Program-made: the position numbers and the translations under genes
Notes under the pieces: model-generated
The model's database searches: none
What the model saw: only the letters and a program-made list of their open reading frames with translations
What the model was told of the DNA's origin: nothing
DNA from: Selaginella moellendorffii
Lineage: Eukaryota > Streptophyta > Lycopodiopsida > Selaginellales > Selaginellaceae
NCBI RefSeq assembly: GCF_000143415.4
Contig: NW_003314320.1
Span: 552,099-616,098 of the forward strand
Direction: 5' to 3'
Length of the DNA stretch: 64,000 bases
In this document: positions 32,690 to 44,973 of the stretch, one piece after another
Numbering within the stretch: the first letter of the stretch is position 1
How the letters are laid out: each line of letters starts with the position of its first letter

Positions 32690-33275
32690 ATTTTAGACAC
32701 TTGATTTTTATAAATAATTAATGAGAATGACTCAAAAGATGATCTATAGGGGTTTAAACATAAAGGGAAAGGGCCTATGAATAAAAATACACCCCTTTTT
32801 TTAATCAGTTTATAATATTAGGATTAAGTACTATTAGGTTTGAATTATGACCTCTAAAGAAGTTTAAATTCAAGAGTTTATATTTGGTATCAAAGGGGTC
32901 TCGAGTTCAATTTTGTTGGTTGGCTAGGGGAATTATACTATATATTGATATTAACATTTGATAAGTTTAGTTTGCCTCCAACTAAGATTAACTTGAAGGG
33001 TAGAGTGTTAAGAGAGTGGGGCTCTCAAAAGAATTGCAATTCTCAACTTCCATTCATGAGAGCGTGAAGTTACAATGAAATATGGTGGATTATAAGCAAC
33101 TAAAAAAAATAATTCAAAAAAGATTTATAAGGGTTCAAATATAGAAAGAAAGAGCTTATGAACTAGAGTGGGCTCGCTTTTAATCTGTTAAAGGTTTTGA
33201 GATATCTGGGGTTAAGTGTTTTTGTTTGAATAATACTAACCTCTCAAGAAGTTTAAATTCAAGAGTTTTAGTAAA
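32690..33275 (+). mobile_element. Decayed TRIM-like element
   Basis: Two related segments (about 32740-32885 and 33115-33275) both end in AGAAGTTTAAATTCAAGAG. The left one is followed at 32887 by TTGGTATCAAAG and tRNA-like GAGTTCAATTTTG, a decayed Met primer site. A purine-rich AAGGGTAGAG precedes a TGTTAAGAG that would open the right repeat at about 33007. Similarity is moderate, so the limits are approximate. Confidence 0.4.
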
Positions 33276-34514
33276 GTGAAATGATTTTGACATTATTCCA
33301 CTTCGAGTTTTTGGGTTTTAGGATTTTAGTCTAAACTATAAACCCTAAAGTCTTCCATGTGGTTAAAAGTGTGGTTAAATGACTAAATTAGAATGGAAAT
33401 TTAGTTATTTATGTCATTTAGTTTTCACTTTTATATCATCTTTAACAAAAAGCTAGTTACAGTTGTGAACCCTTGTGAAGTTTGGTATTATTTTTTTGAA
33501 AGTTTACTCTATATGACTATTATTTATAGTAATAACAACAACTTCTAATAATAATCTTTAGCACACATCCTCAATCAGTGTTAGGCTCACTATCCTATTT
33601 TTGGTTTGTGATTATACATTGTCAAGGGAAAGTGAATGCTTTTACTTGACATAGTTATCTCACATATTTAGAGATTTTATATTTGACCTCTAGTATCAAA
33701 CTATTATTGATTCCTCTTGCTTCAAAATTAACTCTATTATATAATTTTTTGCTCCTCTTGATCACTCCCTCAAGTCACAAATTAAAGTAGTTTATGCTAT
33801 CGATCTATTTTTTTATAAAGCTTGGTAATTAATTTGTTTTAGTGCTTCTTTACCCCAATATGATGAGTATTAGTTTCTTCAATTTTGGGATAGCCTCCTT
33901 CATAGACATGTTTAATATGGCAAGATGTAGTATTATAGCATCCAAGTGTACCTATAACAATAGTTGGTATTTACTAGTGTGTGAATATGATTATAGGTAT
34001 CGAAATTTATTTGTTGGTATGTCCTTTTAGATGTTCTTTCCTTACTATTAGGAAATTGATATTGTTAGAGCCTTTAACAATTTTCACCTAAACTTGTTGA
34101 GAAACTAGTCATCATGTATATACTTATGCCAAATAAACATAAAGTAAAAACTTTTATGTATTTCTTATTAAATATACTTGGCATAGTATGAGAAATTCAT
34201 ATGTTAGTTTGCACTTGTTAGTGTTGGGAACCCTTATGATATACAGTTTAGTCCCTCATAAATGATAACTTATTATATCCACCAAGAGACTCTATTATCA
34301 TTTCTTATATGTTGGTCATAATCGGTCATATTGGCTATTTATGGAAAGTGTCTAGATCTATTAGTGTGGTATGGTTCCCATATCCAAATTTATAATTTAA
34401 TGTCATTCCATATTTAATAAATTTTCATGATTGTCTACAAAATTAACTCTTAGGACTAGGGTGAAATACTAAAGCATGTTTTTATATAGGGTCGAGGCCC
34501 TCTGGGGGTTCCAA

Positions 34515-35715
34515 ATGTATAGATAGTGGGTAGGTCAAGTATTGCTGACCAACCTAAGGCATAATCTAGGTGTTAGTCCTAGCATTGACTCTTGTTTCTT
34601 TGCTCTTTAAATTATACACTTGAGAGTCATTTTGTACTCTAGTTCCTTTGCTCTTTAGCTAATGGAAACTTTTAAATTTAGTTTTCTTGGGAGGTCATGT
34701 AGCCCAAACCCAAGAATGCTTAACCCCAAATATTCTAAAACCTTTAAATGATTGAAGAAAGGGGGTAAAATGTTGTGGTATGCTTCATTTGGTTTTTTCT
34801 AACCCTTTTATCTTGCTATAGGGCTTAGAAATCTATTGTTATAAATTTTTTAACTAATCTTCCATTTTCTTAAGGATTAAGAAACATCTTTATTGTGGTC
34901 AATCAGTTTTCCAAAATAATTTATTTCTTACTATATCACAAGATGATTGATAAGGAGTAGTTGGCTAAGCTAATTTATAAAGAGATTTTTTGCCTTTATA
35001 AATGATATTGTTAGTGATTGGAGGCCTTCATTTATTTTTAACTTTAGTGTTAGTTTCTTTTCTTCATATCACAAGCAAGGTGTTTACTTCACACCATCCT
35101 TAAATTAATGGGCAAATAAAGTGTACTTTGAGTAATATCTTTGATGTTTTATTTCTCATAATTAGAATGATTAGGTTGATTTTCTTCCTTCTACTGAGTT
35201 TATTTATAATAATTCTCAACAATTCTCAACACTCTTTAACACATTTATTGCAAATGTGACTATGGGTATCAAAAGTTACCTTTTAGTAAGTTCTTTTAAA
35301 TATTTTTCTTTTATTTTACAATGGTAGGAGATCAATATTGTTGAACCCTTTATCATTCCCTTTTGTTTAAGTGTTAGATAGTGAGTATAGTAGGGATAGT
35401 GGGTAGGTCAAGTATAGCTAACAAAATTAAGGCATAGATTAGCTCCTTACTTGCATATTTATCCTTGCTTTGCATTTGGCTTGGGTTTAAGCTCAAACTC
35501 TATACCATATTAGTTGGTGGAATACTCATATTTTTGTGTTATGCTAAAATAATACCAAAATCTATTTGGCTTTGTTTTGCGTATTAGTTTAGTATTGAAA
35601 TGTTAAATGCTCTATGACTGTTCTTATGTCGCTTTGTACTCCTGTCCTTTTGCTCCTTAAACTAAAAGCTCAAGAGTTATACCATGCTCTAGTTCTTTCG
35701 CTCCTTAATGTATGC
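34515..35715. repeat. Dispersed direct repeat pair in decayed element
   Basis: The segment around 34522-34690 (GATAGTGGGTAGGTCAAGTAT, then a stretch with TTTGTACTC and TTTGCTCTTTA) is echoed at 35395-35460 and 35630-35710. It may be remains of LTRs of the decayed gypsy element or of another insertion. Confidence 0.35.
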
Positions 35716-36380
35716 TTATAAGATTGGCTTCATTTTTTCATTCAATGGCCTAATGCTTTAAACTTGGGAGTGAGGCATATTAGCAACTTAAGATTATACT
35801 TTGAGTTGATAGGATTAATGTTAGGTTATTAGTGGTTACCATAAGTTGTTATTATGTTACCATAAGTAAAAATAAACCTCTATTGGGTTTATTATGAGTG
35901 GCAAATAAGTTAGTCTGTAGTCTTAGTATAGCACTAGTGCTAAGCATGATTATAAGTGAATTAATTAAGACAATAGAGATTAATCTATTAATCTAAGTAG
36001 TTATTGCCATGCTTTCTCATACACTTCTTTTGGATTGGATTGAAGGTAGTGTGAATGCAAATTTAAGATTTAGTCAAGTTAAAACCGAAAAGAGAGCCAT
36101 TAGAGATAAAAGATCAAATCTATAAATCATTTTTTTTTCTCTGAAAGATGATTTGGAATGAAGTGTAACTCATTATTTGTATTCATATAATGTAAATGAG
36201 AGTCTTTATTTTAATGCATATTGGTTATAATAGTCTTATAAATAGTGACTTGTGAGATGGCCAATAGTGAAGCACTACACTATCTTAGGTTTTTTATTAG
36301 AAAGCTTTGGTTGCAATACTTTTTTTTTTCTAAGGAATTTTGATATCACTCCTTGAGTAATATGGTGTTAGATTTGTTTT

Positions 36381-36804
36381 TATAGCATATATAATTATGG
36401 GATGAGATATGGATATACTATTACTGTGGATATTTGGAATTTTGGGGGATAAATGAGGATAAAATAGCCACTAAAGGCTCTCTCATTACACTTTTTTCAA
36501 TTGGCTTAAGAGGAGAGAGATAAGGTGCATTACATATGGTATTAAAAGAAATGGTATAGATTCGATTCCCATAGATTAGTGGATATTTAAAATATAATAT
36601 GAGCAAGGTATATTTTTATCTTTAAAATTGAAATCATATGTATTAGGCATTCACAGATGAATGTATCTACTGTGGGATTGCAGTACATATGGATGGCTAA
36701 TTATCTCATATAAAATAGCTTGTCTTAATAATCAATGAAGATATTGACATCTCTAAAAGTGGGGTAAGTGTAGCACATATGATTATAGGGTTGAGATTTG
36801 AATA
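36381..36804 (+). mobile_element. Second copy of the 10054 TRIM family, truncated
   Basis: 36381-36534 matches the 162-bp terminal repeat of the TRIM at 10054. It is followed by the same decayed primer site and interior start, then directly by the polypurine tract and about 36 bp of the right repeat before the similarity ends. The interior is only about 234 bp; the roughly 480 bp holding the Penelope-like fragment in the first copy is absent. Confidence 0.65.
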
Positions 36805-37740
36805 ACTTAAATGAGTTAAAGGATAACTTTTCTATTTAATGCAAATATATTACCATTTAGACACTTTCCGACCATCATCGATAAGGATATAACCAACGGA
36901 GTGAGCCACTCTTGTTAATTTGAGTTTACAAAAAATGATATACCCCTACCTACATGTGATATATAGAGAGAAGTTAAAGGCCTTAATTCTTATGAGTATA
37001 CAAACTAAACTTGTTAATAAGGTTTAAATAGACTATTATAAATATGCAATTTTATTTTTTACACAATTACACCCTTTTAAACAAAATTAAAGACATGGAT
37101 ATTACCACTCGACAATAATTATCCCATAGTGAAAGATTTTACCATACATATAAAGTGCCAAAGCCAATTTATCTATACTAGCCTAAACTTAAAAATCAAT
37201 AGATGAACAATATTAAAGTCATAGATAAAGATATTTTAAAGACATCAACTTATCAGTGAAGAAACTTATATTAGAATATAAACATATTTCAAATAAATTA
37301 TCATATAGTATACCAGAATTATAGGAACCACTAAAATCATTATAGTTTGCAAATATAAAATTAATCATTAAATAAAATTTAATAGTATGTATATCATTAA
37401 GAAAACTCAATGATAGAGCTTAAATACTGAATATTGTAAGCATGCCTAATAACTTACAAAAAAAAAGCCTAAAGAACATAAATTCTCATCAATTTATAAG
37501 AAAAATACTTACAAATTTATCATCTAAAAAATAACATCCCAATTGATCAACACTAATTGAATAACAATCACTATGAAAGAATGAATGCTGTAAAGGCCAA
37601 CAAAACACTCTTTCATATTAATTATTACACTAATTAATTTGAATAGATCATGATCAACAATACTAAAGAACTATAATTGCTCAAGCATGCATCAATAACA
37701 TCCTACTAATATCTCAAACCTAAAAGACCAATCCAGAGCA
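36805..37740. other. AT-rich intergenic sequence
   Basis: No gene, tRNA or recognisable transposon protein is visible on either strand; open frames are short and AT-driven. Confidence 0.5.
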
Positions 37741-37744
37741 AACC

Positions 37745-38785
37745 ATAAAAAATATATAATAATGCAAAAGAATAAAAGCTATAAAAAAGAGCAACTAACT
37801 AGCACTAGAAATCATTAATCATCTTATAAATAAAGATGCATAATCATTATTAGAGAATAGTCTACTATCCCTAAAAATGGTGAATCATCTAGTATTAACA
37901 ATAACCAAGAAAAACCACTAACAAAGATAATTAATTATTTTAGATGATGTTTAATATCACCAATGATTGTAAGATATGAAAGTTAACTTGAACATCAAAA
38001 CTCATGAGTTACAAAGAACAAAAAGCTCGAAACAATTTATAGTCAAATCTCATATCAACAATCACAAGTCTTATATAAATTAAATTTTATATATTATATT
38101 TTCAAAGCTCATGAGTTACAAAGAACAAAAAGCTCGAAACAATTTATAGTCAAATCTCATATCAACAATCACAAGTCTTATATAAATTAAATTTTATATA
38201 TTATATTTTCAAAGCTCATGAGTTACAAAGAACAAAAAACTCGAAACAATTTATAGTCAAATCTCATATCAACAATCACAAGTCTTATATAAATTAAATT
38301 TTATATATTATATTTTTTTATCTAAGATGTAGAATTCATAATTCATTTAATACTGTATTAAAATACTTAAAACCATAAAAGGATAAAAGTTATAAAAAAG
38401 AACAACTAACTAGCACTAAAAATCATCAATCATTTTATAAATAAAGATGCATAATCATTATTGGAGAATAATCCACTATCCCTAAGAATGGTGAATCATC
38501 TACTACTAACAATAACTAAAGAAAACCACTAACAAGGATAATTAATTATCCTAGATAATGCTTAATATCACTAATGATTGTAAGATATGAAAGCTAACTT
38601 CAACATCAAAGCTCATAAGTTATAAAGAACAAAAAGCTCGAAAAAATTTATAGTCAAATTTCATATCAACAATCACAAGTCTTGTATAAATTTAATTTTA
38701 TATATTATAATTTTTTTTATCTAAGATGTAGAATTCATACTTCATTTATAACTGTATTGAAATACTTAAAACCATAAAAAAATAT
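37745..38785. repeat. Nested tandem duplication: 107-bp unit x3 inside a larger repeat
   Basis: A unit of 107 bp starting CTCATGAGTTACAAAGAAC occurs at 38001, 38108 and 38215 with very few differences. The larger block holding it (from about 37750) recurs with an offset of 611 bp from about 38360, carrying only one diverged copy of the 107-bp unit (38612). 611 minus two units is 397 bp, the likely ancestral monomer. Both blocks end in the same ATCTAAGATGTAGAATTCAT segment. The inner units are much more alike than the outer blocks, so the triplication is recent. Confidence 0.8.
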
Positions 38786-38789
38786 AACC

Positions 38790-40100
38790 ATTCTAAATTT
38801 TATTTAATTTTTCATAAAATAATTCTAATGTAAAAAAAATTTCACTTTTATTTTCTTACTTTTAATTTTTATTGATATTTTTTATCAACAAAATTTAGTT
38901 TTTATTAATGTTTTTTACCAGCTAGTTAGCTTATAATATTTATGTTGTTCCATATAATTTTGATAAATTCCTTTAATGCATTGTCACCAATTAATTAATT
39001 TATTTGCAATAGTGACCATACTATTTTCTTTAGTCATAATAAATTCTCTAAATTTTTTCCCATAAGAGTTAGATATTTATTGAGACATAACCTTTTGATT
39101 GATGAGAATATTATTATGTGCAAGAAGGGAAAATTTATGGTTTGAATTTGTCTTCCTCTAAGTTATACTATAGATTCGGGTACTCCAAAATTATTTTAAA
39201 AAATTACAATAATAATATTGATATTTGTTCTCCTTAAAGTAGTTAAATTTTATTTTAGTTGTTAAGAATCCATCAAGTGTTTGCAAGGAATTTCAAATTG
39301 GCATTGCAATACCGGGGAATCTTGAGATGGAAGAACTAATCATATCCACTTCTTGACTGTTCTTCCTGTTGGGACCAGCAAAGTAGAATGTAAGGAGAAC
39401 CTACCCTTCTCTTACATTTGTCTTCAGTATAGAAAACAATAGTGAGGCATCGGTATCACAATGAGACTAGACTTTGCTCTTGCCATGTCGTTCTCATTGT
39501 CTTTATACGTTAGAGATCCATATCTTTTGGATACTCCACAGCTCGTACAGGCAAGTTTACATACTTCTTGTTTAGTAAATCCTTTTGATCTTTACTCTTT
39601 GCATGACAACGCAACAGGGCATGTGTCCCGACTTATTGAAGCTCAGCTCCACTAACTCAAAAGAGAAAAGAAAAGCGCACGTCAAACACCACGCATTGGT
39701 TGCACAGGGTTTTTTTTGTTTTTTTTTTGCTCTTGAAATATCAGCCTAGAAATGATCAACGCCAATGTTGGTTCCAGGTCCTTTCCAATACCTACAGTAG
39801 TTCTGTTCTTTAGTGTAGATCAATATTTTTCTCAGAGGTTGACAGAACCAAAATGAGAGTAAACAAAACCAGAGCCTGATAAGTCACGGCACGGCGAGCC
39901 TAGTCTTTGGCCTCGATTGACAAGAGCTTTGTTCTTCGATTCTTTCCTTGTTAAGCCGTACGAAAAAAGTCTGAAAATCTAGAAGAATGTCTAAACAAAC
40001 ATGTATCCCATTGAAGCGGCCTTCTCTCGCATCGCATCGCAAGAGATCATAGACCCCACTCTCTAGCAGCACCAGCTGACAAAAAAGAGACTTCTTCGCA
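38790..40100. other. Intergenic; no supported gene
   Basis: AT-rich to about 39300, then of mixed composition. Short frames at 39461-39655 (+) and 39884-40183 (-) lack recognisable domains. The last 600 bp before the phytocyanin start (40728) are pyrimidine-rich, with CT runs near 40480-40505, as is common in plant 5' UTRs and promoters. Confidence 0.4.
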
Positions 40101-40727
40101 GCACGGACCCTTCCATTCTTTAAACTTTCCTTCTCCTTCTTCCACCGAGTTATAAGTAGGTTGTGTCGTCTTCTTCCATCCATCTACACGCGCAAACAAG
40201 TAACAGAACTCGCTTTAGTGACGAAAGAAGCGGACTTAACACAAGCCATAACTCCATCTCTTTTCTTTTTTTTCTTCCAGAGAAGAACTCGTCACCGGTC
40301 ACCACTGTAGACCGCGTCAAGCTTACGATCCGGCGAAAGAAATCGTCTCATGCTTCATCGTCCTCTCTCCAAATTGTCTCGTCAAACTCGCGCTTAACTC
40401 CATCGCTAGCTTTCAGTCAAGCTCCCCTCCCAGTTTCGCCCCCCTTTTTCTTTTCTTTTTGGTGCTCGATCGAGAAAGTTTCGCTCTCTCTCTCTCTCGC
40501 TCTCACCAACCAAGCTTTGAAAGTGGCCCATGACTACCCCACTTTCGCTCTGGCCCGTCAGCTTCCCTGTTCCTTCTGGACTCGTGCTTTATTTATTAAC
40601 CCAGCGCCCGCGAGTGCTTTGCCCCCTCTTAAAGCAACACTTTCCTCTTCCTCCCCCCTCCATCTCCTCTGCTTCTCGGATCCAGGAGATCAATCGGCTC
40701 AGATCCCTGCTTTCTTGTCTCCAAGAG

Positions 40728-41351
40728 ATGGCTGCGACTGCTCAGGGAAGTGGCAGTGCAGCATTACTCCTCACTGTCCTCGCGGCTCTTTACTGCTCGG
40801 TCCTGTCTGCTACCATTCGCATCGACTGGCGCCAAGGAGTCGACTACTCAAGCTGGTCGACAACGAACACCGTCCGCACCGGAGACACTGTCAGTAAGTT
40901 CCTCCTCCTCCTCCTCTTGGATCTCTAAAAAACGGATCTTTCTCACCCCTCTCGCTAAAAAAATGAACCTTTGGCAGCTTTCAGCTGGGTCGGAAGCCAC
41001 ACCGCCGACGTAGTCTCGGAGGCCGACTGGAGGAGCTGCACGCCGAACTCTCTCCAATCCGTCGCAAACGGTGGAGGACTCACGGTCGGCACTGGAACCA
41101 CTTACGTGATCTGCACAGTCGCTGGTCACTGTGCTGGAGGCATGAAGGTGGCCATCACTGCGGCGTCGACCCCTTCGACTCCCACTACACCTGCGCCTCC
41201 CACTACGCCGACTACTCCGACTACTCCGACGACTCCGACGACTCCGACGACTCCTACCACGCCTACAACTCCCACCAACGAGCCTTCTGCTGCATCTGGA
41301 CTACAAGTCGGCACCGCTCTCGTCGTCGCCTCGGTAGCGTTGCTCTTGTAA
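40728..41351 (+). CDS. Phytocyanin (uclacyanin-like blue copper protein), GPI-anchored
   Basis: Exons 40728-40893 and 40978-41351 (intron 84 nt) encode 179 residues. An N-terminal signal peptide (AALLLTVLAALYCSVLS) precedes one plastocyanin-like domain. All four copper ligands are visible: His in VGSHTADVV, Cys in YVICTV, His in AGHC and the axial Met in GGMKV. The Cys pair needed for the disulfide is also present (RSC and GHC). A Thr-Pro repeat tail of arabinogalactan type follows, then a hydrophobic C-terminus typical of a GPI signal. Such proteins sit on the outer plasma membrane and are thought to move electrons or act in signalling; the partner is unknown. Confidence 0.92.
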
Positions 41352-41679
41352 GAGTCGTCCACTCTCGTCCATGTTTGTTTGTTTGTTCGTCGGAGTAGCA
41401 ATTCTTCTTTCGGAAGATCCACCTGTTGTTTGCGATTCTTCTTGAATAGCAGAGAGATCTGGGATTTCTTTCCGCTTGAAGCTTACGGAGTCAACTTGTT
41501 GATCCTGTTTCCACCACTCGGTTTTACTGTTCTTCCATCCTGTTTTTTACCCCCTGGTTTTATCCTGCTAATAGGCCACGAAGAAAACGTTGATTTTTGC
41601 AGCAAGGAAGAAAACAAAGTATCATCCCGTTACTTAACCAGCACTACTCACTTATACTCACGATCAGGTTGAACCGTTT

Positions 41680-42803
41680 CTAGTAGCTCGAAGTCTGCAT
41701 GGCAAGATCCTTTCTTTTCTCTCCCGGCTCGCACCATCTCGTTTCCGTCAGCCGATGAGGTAGCAGCTTCGTTCTGTAGATGTACTGCCCTCGCTTTTGT
41801 TTCTCGCGTAACTTTTCCAGTAAGATCTCTTCCTTGGGAGTCATCTCTCGGAGAAGCACCGTCAATCTACACCGTTTCTTCTCCCGGATGCCAAATCTAC
41901 CCCTCGCGTGTGGCCATATACGTTTCAAATACTTCCCTTTGCCGACGAAGGCCTCGTCTAATGACAACAAACAAAATATTCGGTGAGCGGCTGTTAGACG
42001 CAAGGTGTGATGGCCTACCGACTATGAGCTTTTCAGCGTCGAAGCCATAGTTATGGACCGCATTGGCGCGAGCAGAATGCAAAACCTGGACAACGAATCC
42101 GATGAGTATCGAAAGAACAGGATTCGTTAAGAGAAAAAGCAAGCAATTTCACCTTGTAAACGGTACTGGCAGCACGCTTGATTAGAACGCTCATTTGTAT
42201 AAGAGCGTCATTCACTCGCATGCCTCGGACAACCTTTGCTACGAGGTTCATCTTCTTGGGGCTCTAAAAAAACGCAAGAAAAGAAAAAAAGTGAGAGAGT
42301 TCATGCTATAAGCCAAAGAACAAGACAATGAAACGAACCTGAGGTATTTCTCTAAGCATTGCTCTCACAGTCTTTGGCTTTGGCTTTGGGGGCTTTGGAG
42401 TGGCAGTCACTTCGAAGCTAGCACCAGCCGCTTCCGGGGAAGTTGGAGTCTCCGCTAGAGGAGATTTTACTGGAACATCGTCCTCTCGGAAAACCCGGCT
42501 CATCGATATATTCTACATTCCAATCATCGATCGATCATAAAAACCAAGATAGAAAAAAAAACATAAAATCGGTGAGAAACAATGGATACCTGTGCCTGGC
42601 TATGCTGGAATGGCCTCCGGAAAATGCTAGGCCCTGGGAGAAAAATTTCCCAGTAAACAACGCCCAGCGGAAAATCCAAGCGTACCTTCTCCATCCCGTA
42701 GAAACGCCGACACCTTCCAGCAGTGTCGCGCATTGGCAGCGCCAGCGATCAAAGACCTATTCTGGAGCTGCCTCGTCGTTCGCAACGCGATCCTGCCAAT
42801 CAT
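41680..42803 (-). CDS. Mitochondrial ribosomal protein L22 (uL22m)
   Basis: Six exons on the minus strand (42803-42686, 42633-42590, 42512-42339, 42263-42153, 42085-42019, 41957-41680) give 263 residues. The L22 domain is clear: SPKKMNLVAKVVRGMRV, VLHSARANAVHNYGFD, DEAFVGKGKYLKRI, then CRLTVLLREMTPKEE. The Arg-rich, acid-poor N-terminus (MIGRIALRTTRQLQ) fits a mitochondrial presequence. It lines the exit tunnel of the large mitoribosomal subunit. An upstream in-frame ATG at 42839 would add 12 residues; I prefer 42803 because the presequence character begins there. Introns are 52-77 nt. A telo-box abuts the upstream ATG. The kinase gene starts about 300 bp away on the other strand, so the promoter region is shared. 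Confidence 0.9.
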
Positions 42804-42839
42804 CGCCGCCCCGGGATGGAATGGACCGTGCTCCAGCAT

Positions 42840-42848
42840 AAACCCTAA
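42840..42848 (+). promoter_or_regulatory. Telo-box at the L22 start region
   Basis: AAACCCTAA lies immediately upstream of the alternative L22 start. This element is typical of plant ribosomal-protein and translation genes, which fits the gene it serves. Confidence 0.55.
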
Positions 42849-43101
42849 GTTCTTCCGTGCAAGAGAGCGTCCGTACGTTGGGTCATTAAAAATGGAAATG
42901 GATCTTTCCTTTTATCTTTGGCTTTGTCGAGACGCGGGAATGCGCGACAAGTTTTAGGGCACGGCGCCTTCGAATTAAATCACAAGGACGACCATGGCCG
43001 CGCTTCGCTGCTTCTCCAGGAATTCTCTTGACGGGGTCAATGATCGGGGCCAGCTCGAGCAGTAATCCATCATCCATCCCGGGCAAGGGAGAAATTTCGA
43101 G

Positions 43102-44668
43102 ATGTCCTCTCCTCCTCCCTCGATTTCTCGCGCCAGCAGCTCTGGCGGCCCCTCGATCCCCGTGATTGTGGGACTCTCCCTCGCTGCCGCGGCCGGCCTC
43201 CTGTTCTTGATCACTGTAGTCGCCTGTGTGCTGTCGAGGAGGAAGGGCAAGGCCAAATCGCGGAGTGTTTCGGAGCTCCGCGAGCCAGCAGCACCCATTC
43301 GCATGAATGGGCTCGATTCTAGCACCATTCTCTCCGATCAATTCAGCACCAATCACGACCACCACGCGGTGGAGATCTGGCATCCCAAACCAGCAAGCGT
43401 CTTCCATCCCGGCATTACAAAGTTTTCTTACAAGTGAGTTCCTCCCGCGCGAGCTAGCCTAGCGAATTTCTCCTGGAATTTGCCGCAAGCTTTCATTGAC
43501 TCTCTTTTCTTGCTTTAAATTTTTGCACAGGGAGATCCAAAGGGCTACCAAAAACTTTACAACTCTAGTGGGAAGTGGGGCATTTGGTCCTGTGTACAAG
43601 GCAACGCCATCTCCATCTTCTCCAACTCGTTTAGCTGTGAAGGTTCTTTCTTCCACTTCCAAGCAAGGAGAGAGAGAGTTTCAAACCGAGGTAAGAAAAA
43701 CCTTCGTCCTTTCGTTTGTAATCTTTGTATCTGTCAGGTGAGCTTGCTAGGACGATTGCATCACAAAAACCTCGTAAACTTAGTCGGCTACTGTACCGAT
43801 CGTCGAGAACGTATGCTCGTCTATGAGTATATGAGCAACGGGAGTTTGGAAAAACTACTGTACAGTAGGTGTCTCTTTTGTAATTTTCTCAGCGTGATCA
43901 ATTGTATTATCAGATGACAAGAGGGAAGCTTTGAGCTGGTCTGAGCGAGTGCAAATCGCCAAGGACGTTTCTCGGGGCATTGAGTATCTGCACGACGGGG
44001 TAACTACAATTGAAGTTCTCGATTCAAAAATCTCATGAAGTTGTTTTCTATAGGCAGTTCCACCAGTGATCCATAGAGATATCAAGTCCGCTAACATTCT
44101 TCTAGACAATTCAATGACAGCCCGGGTATGTCGAGTTCTTTTCTTTCCTTTCTTTCCACTTTTGTTGTTGATAGACTCTCCAAAAATTCTTTCAGGTAGC
44201 AGATTTTGGACTTTCCAAGGAAGTGAGTCCAGTAGTCCCAACCTCGGGAATCAAAGGCACATTTGGCTACACCGATCCCGAGTACATCTTCACCAAAGTT
44301 TTCAACGAGAAGAGCGATGTCTACAGCTTTGGAGTTCTTCTGTTCGAGCTCATGTCAGGCAGGCATCCACAGCACGGCCTCATGGACTACGTCCAAATGG
44401 TAACTCCCATTGTCCTTGTTGTTTTGATTCATCGCAGATTTACTCTCTCTCGCAGGCCTCCCTGGGTGTGGACGAAGAAAACTCCGACTGGATCGAGCTG
44501 CTGGACTCCCGACTAAACGGGAATTGCAACCTCCAAGAGCTGGCGAAACTGGCCTCCATCGCCCATCGCTGCGTGAGGAAAGATCCAGAGACGCGGCCGC
44601 CGATGCGTGAGATTGTACAATGGTTGTCGCGGTTTGGAATGAAGCACAGCATTTCGATGGTGATCTAG
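43102..44668 (+). CDS. CRLK1: CRLK1-like receptor-like protein kinase
   Basis: Exons 43102-43433, 43531-43690, 43738-43864, 43914-43999, 44054-44125, 44196-44399 and 44455-44668; introns are 47-97 nt. A short Ser/Pro-rich outside segment and one membrane helix ([20 protein letters not shown]) are followed by a complete kinase domain: glycine loop [10 protein letters not shown], lysine in [23 protein letters not shown], the activation segment [10 protein letters not shown] and RPPMREIV. Sequence and exon layout match plant calcium/calmodulin-regulated receptor-like kinase CRLK1, which acts in cold signalling upstream of a MAP kinase cascade. The calmodulin-binding segments were not checked residue by residue. 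There is no LRR or lectin ectodomain. Confidence 0.9.
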
Positions 44669-44776
44669 TTGCCTCAAATGCTTTTTTCTCGATCTTGACG
44701 TTGGCAAACTTCTCGAAATTTTGTACCTCGGCGCCAATGTTTAAACGCGTGAGAATATGCTTCGAATCTAGGGCTC

Positions 44777-44940
44777 ATGGCGCCGAAGAAGGACACGCCG
44801 GCGCAGCGCGACGAGTGCGTCAACTACGCAATGGAGGCGCTGTGGGGGAATTTCGATCAGTATCTCAAGGACAAGGTCTACTTCCCTCGCATAATCTCTC
44901 ACGCCGTGGCGAGAACCATGGCCGGGGTAAGCAATCTCTC

Positions 44941-44973
<33 letters not shown>

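Larger units (their letters stand above)
30110..35295 (+). mobile_element. Highly decayed Ty3/gypsy element (RT and integrase relics)
   Basis: Translated through stops and shifts, 30118-30320 gives the gypsy RT order: FV.KKD, then IDY..LNKV, then FTKIDL.G.YN and EGDE. At 34880-35060 there is an integrase-like start (VVVNQFSKI, LAKLIYKEIF), and 35060-35290 resembles the integrase tail (VDFLP..EF.YNNS). The sequence is extremely AT-rich and many changes look like C-to-T transitions, as expected for long-methylated, deaminating DNA. Two smaller repeats are inserted between the RT and integrase parts. Confidence 0.6.

Noticed and set aside
39884-40183. 99-codon open frame (-)
   Set aside because: Low-complexity, unfamiliar and overlapping the probable promoter of the phytocyanin gene.
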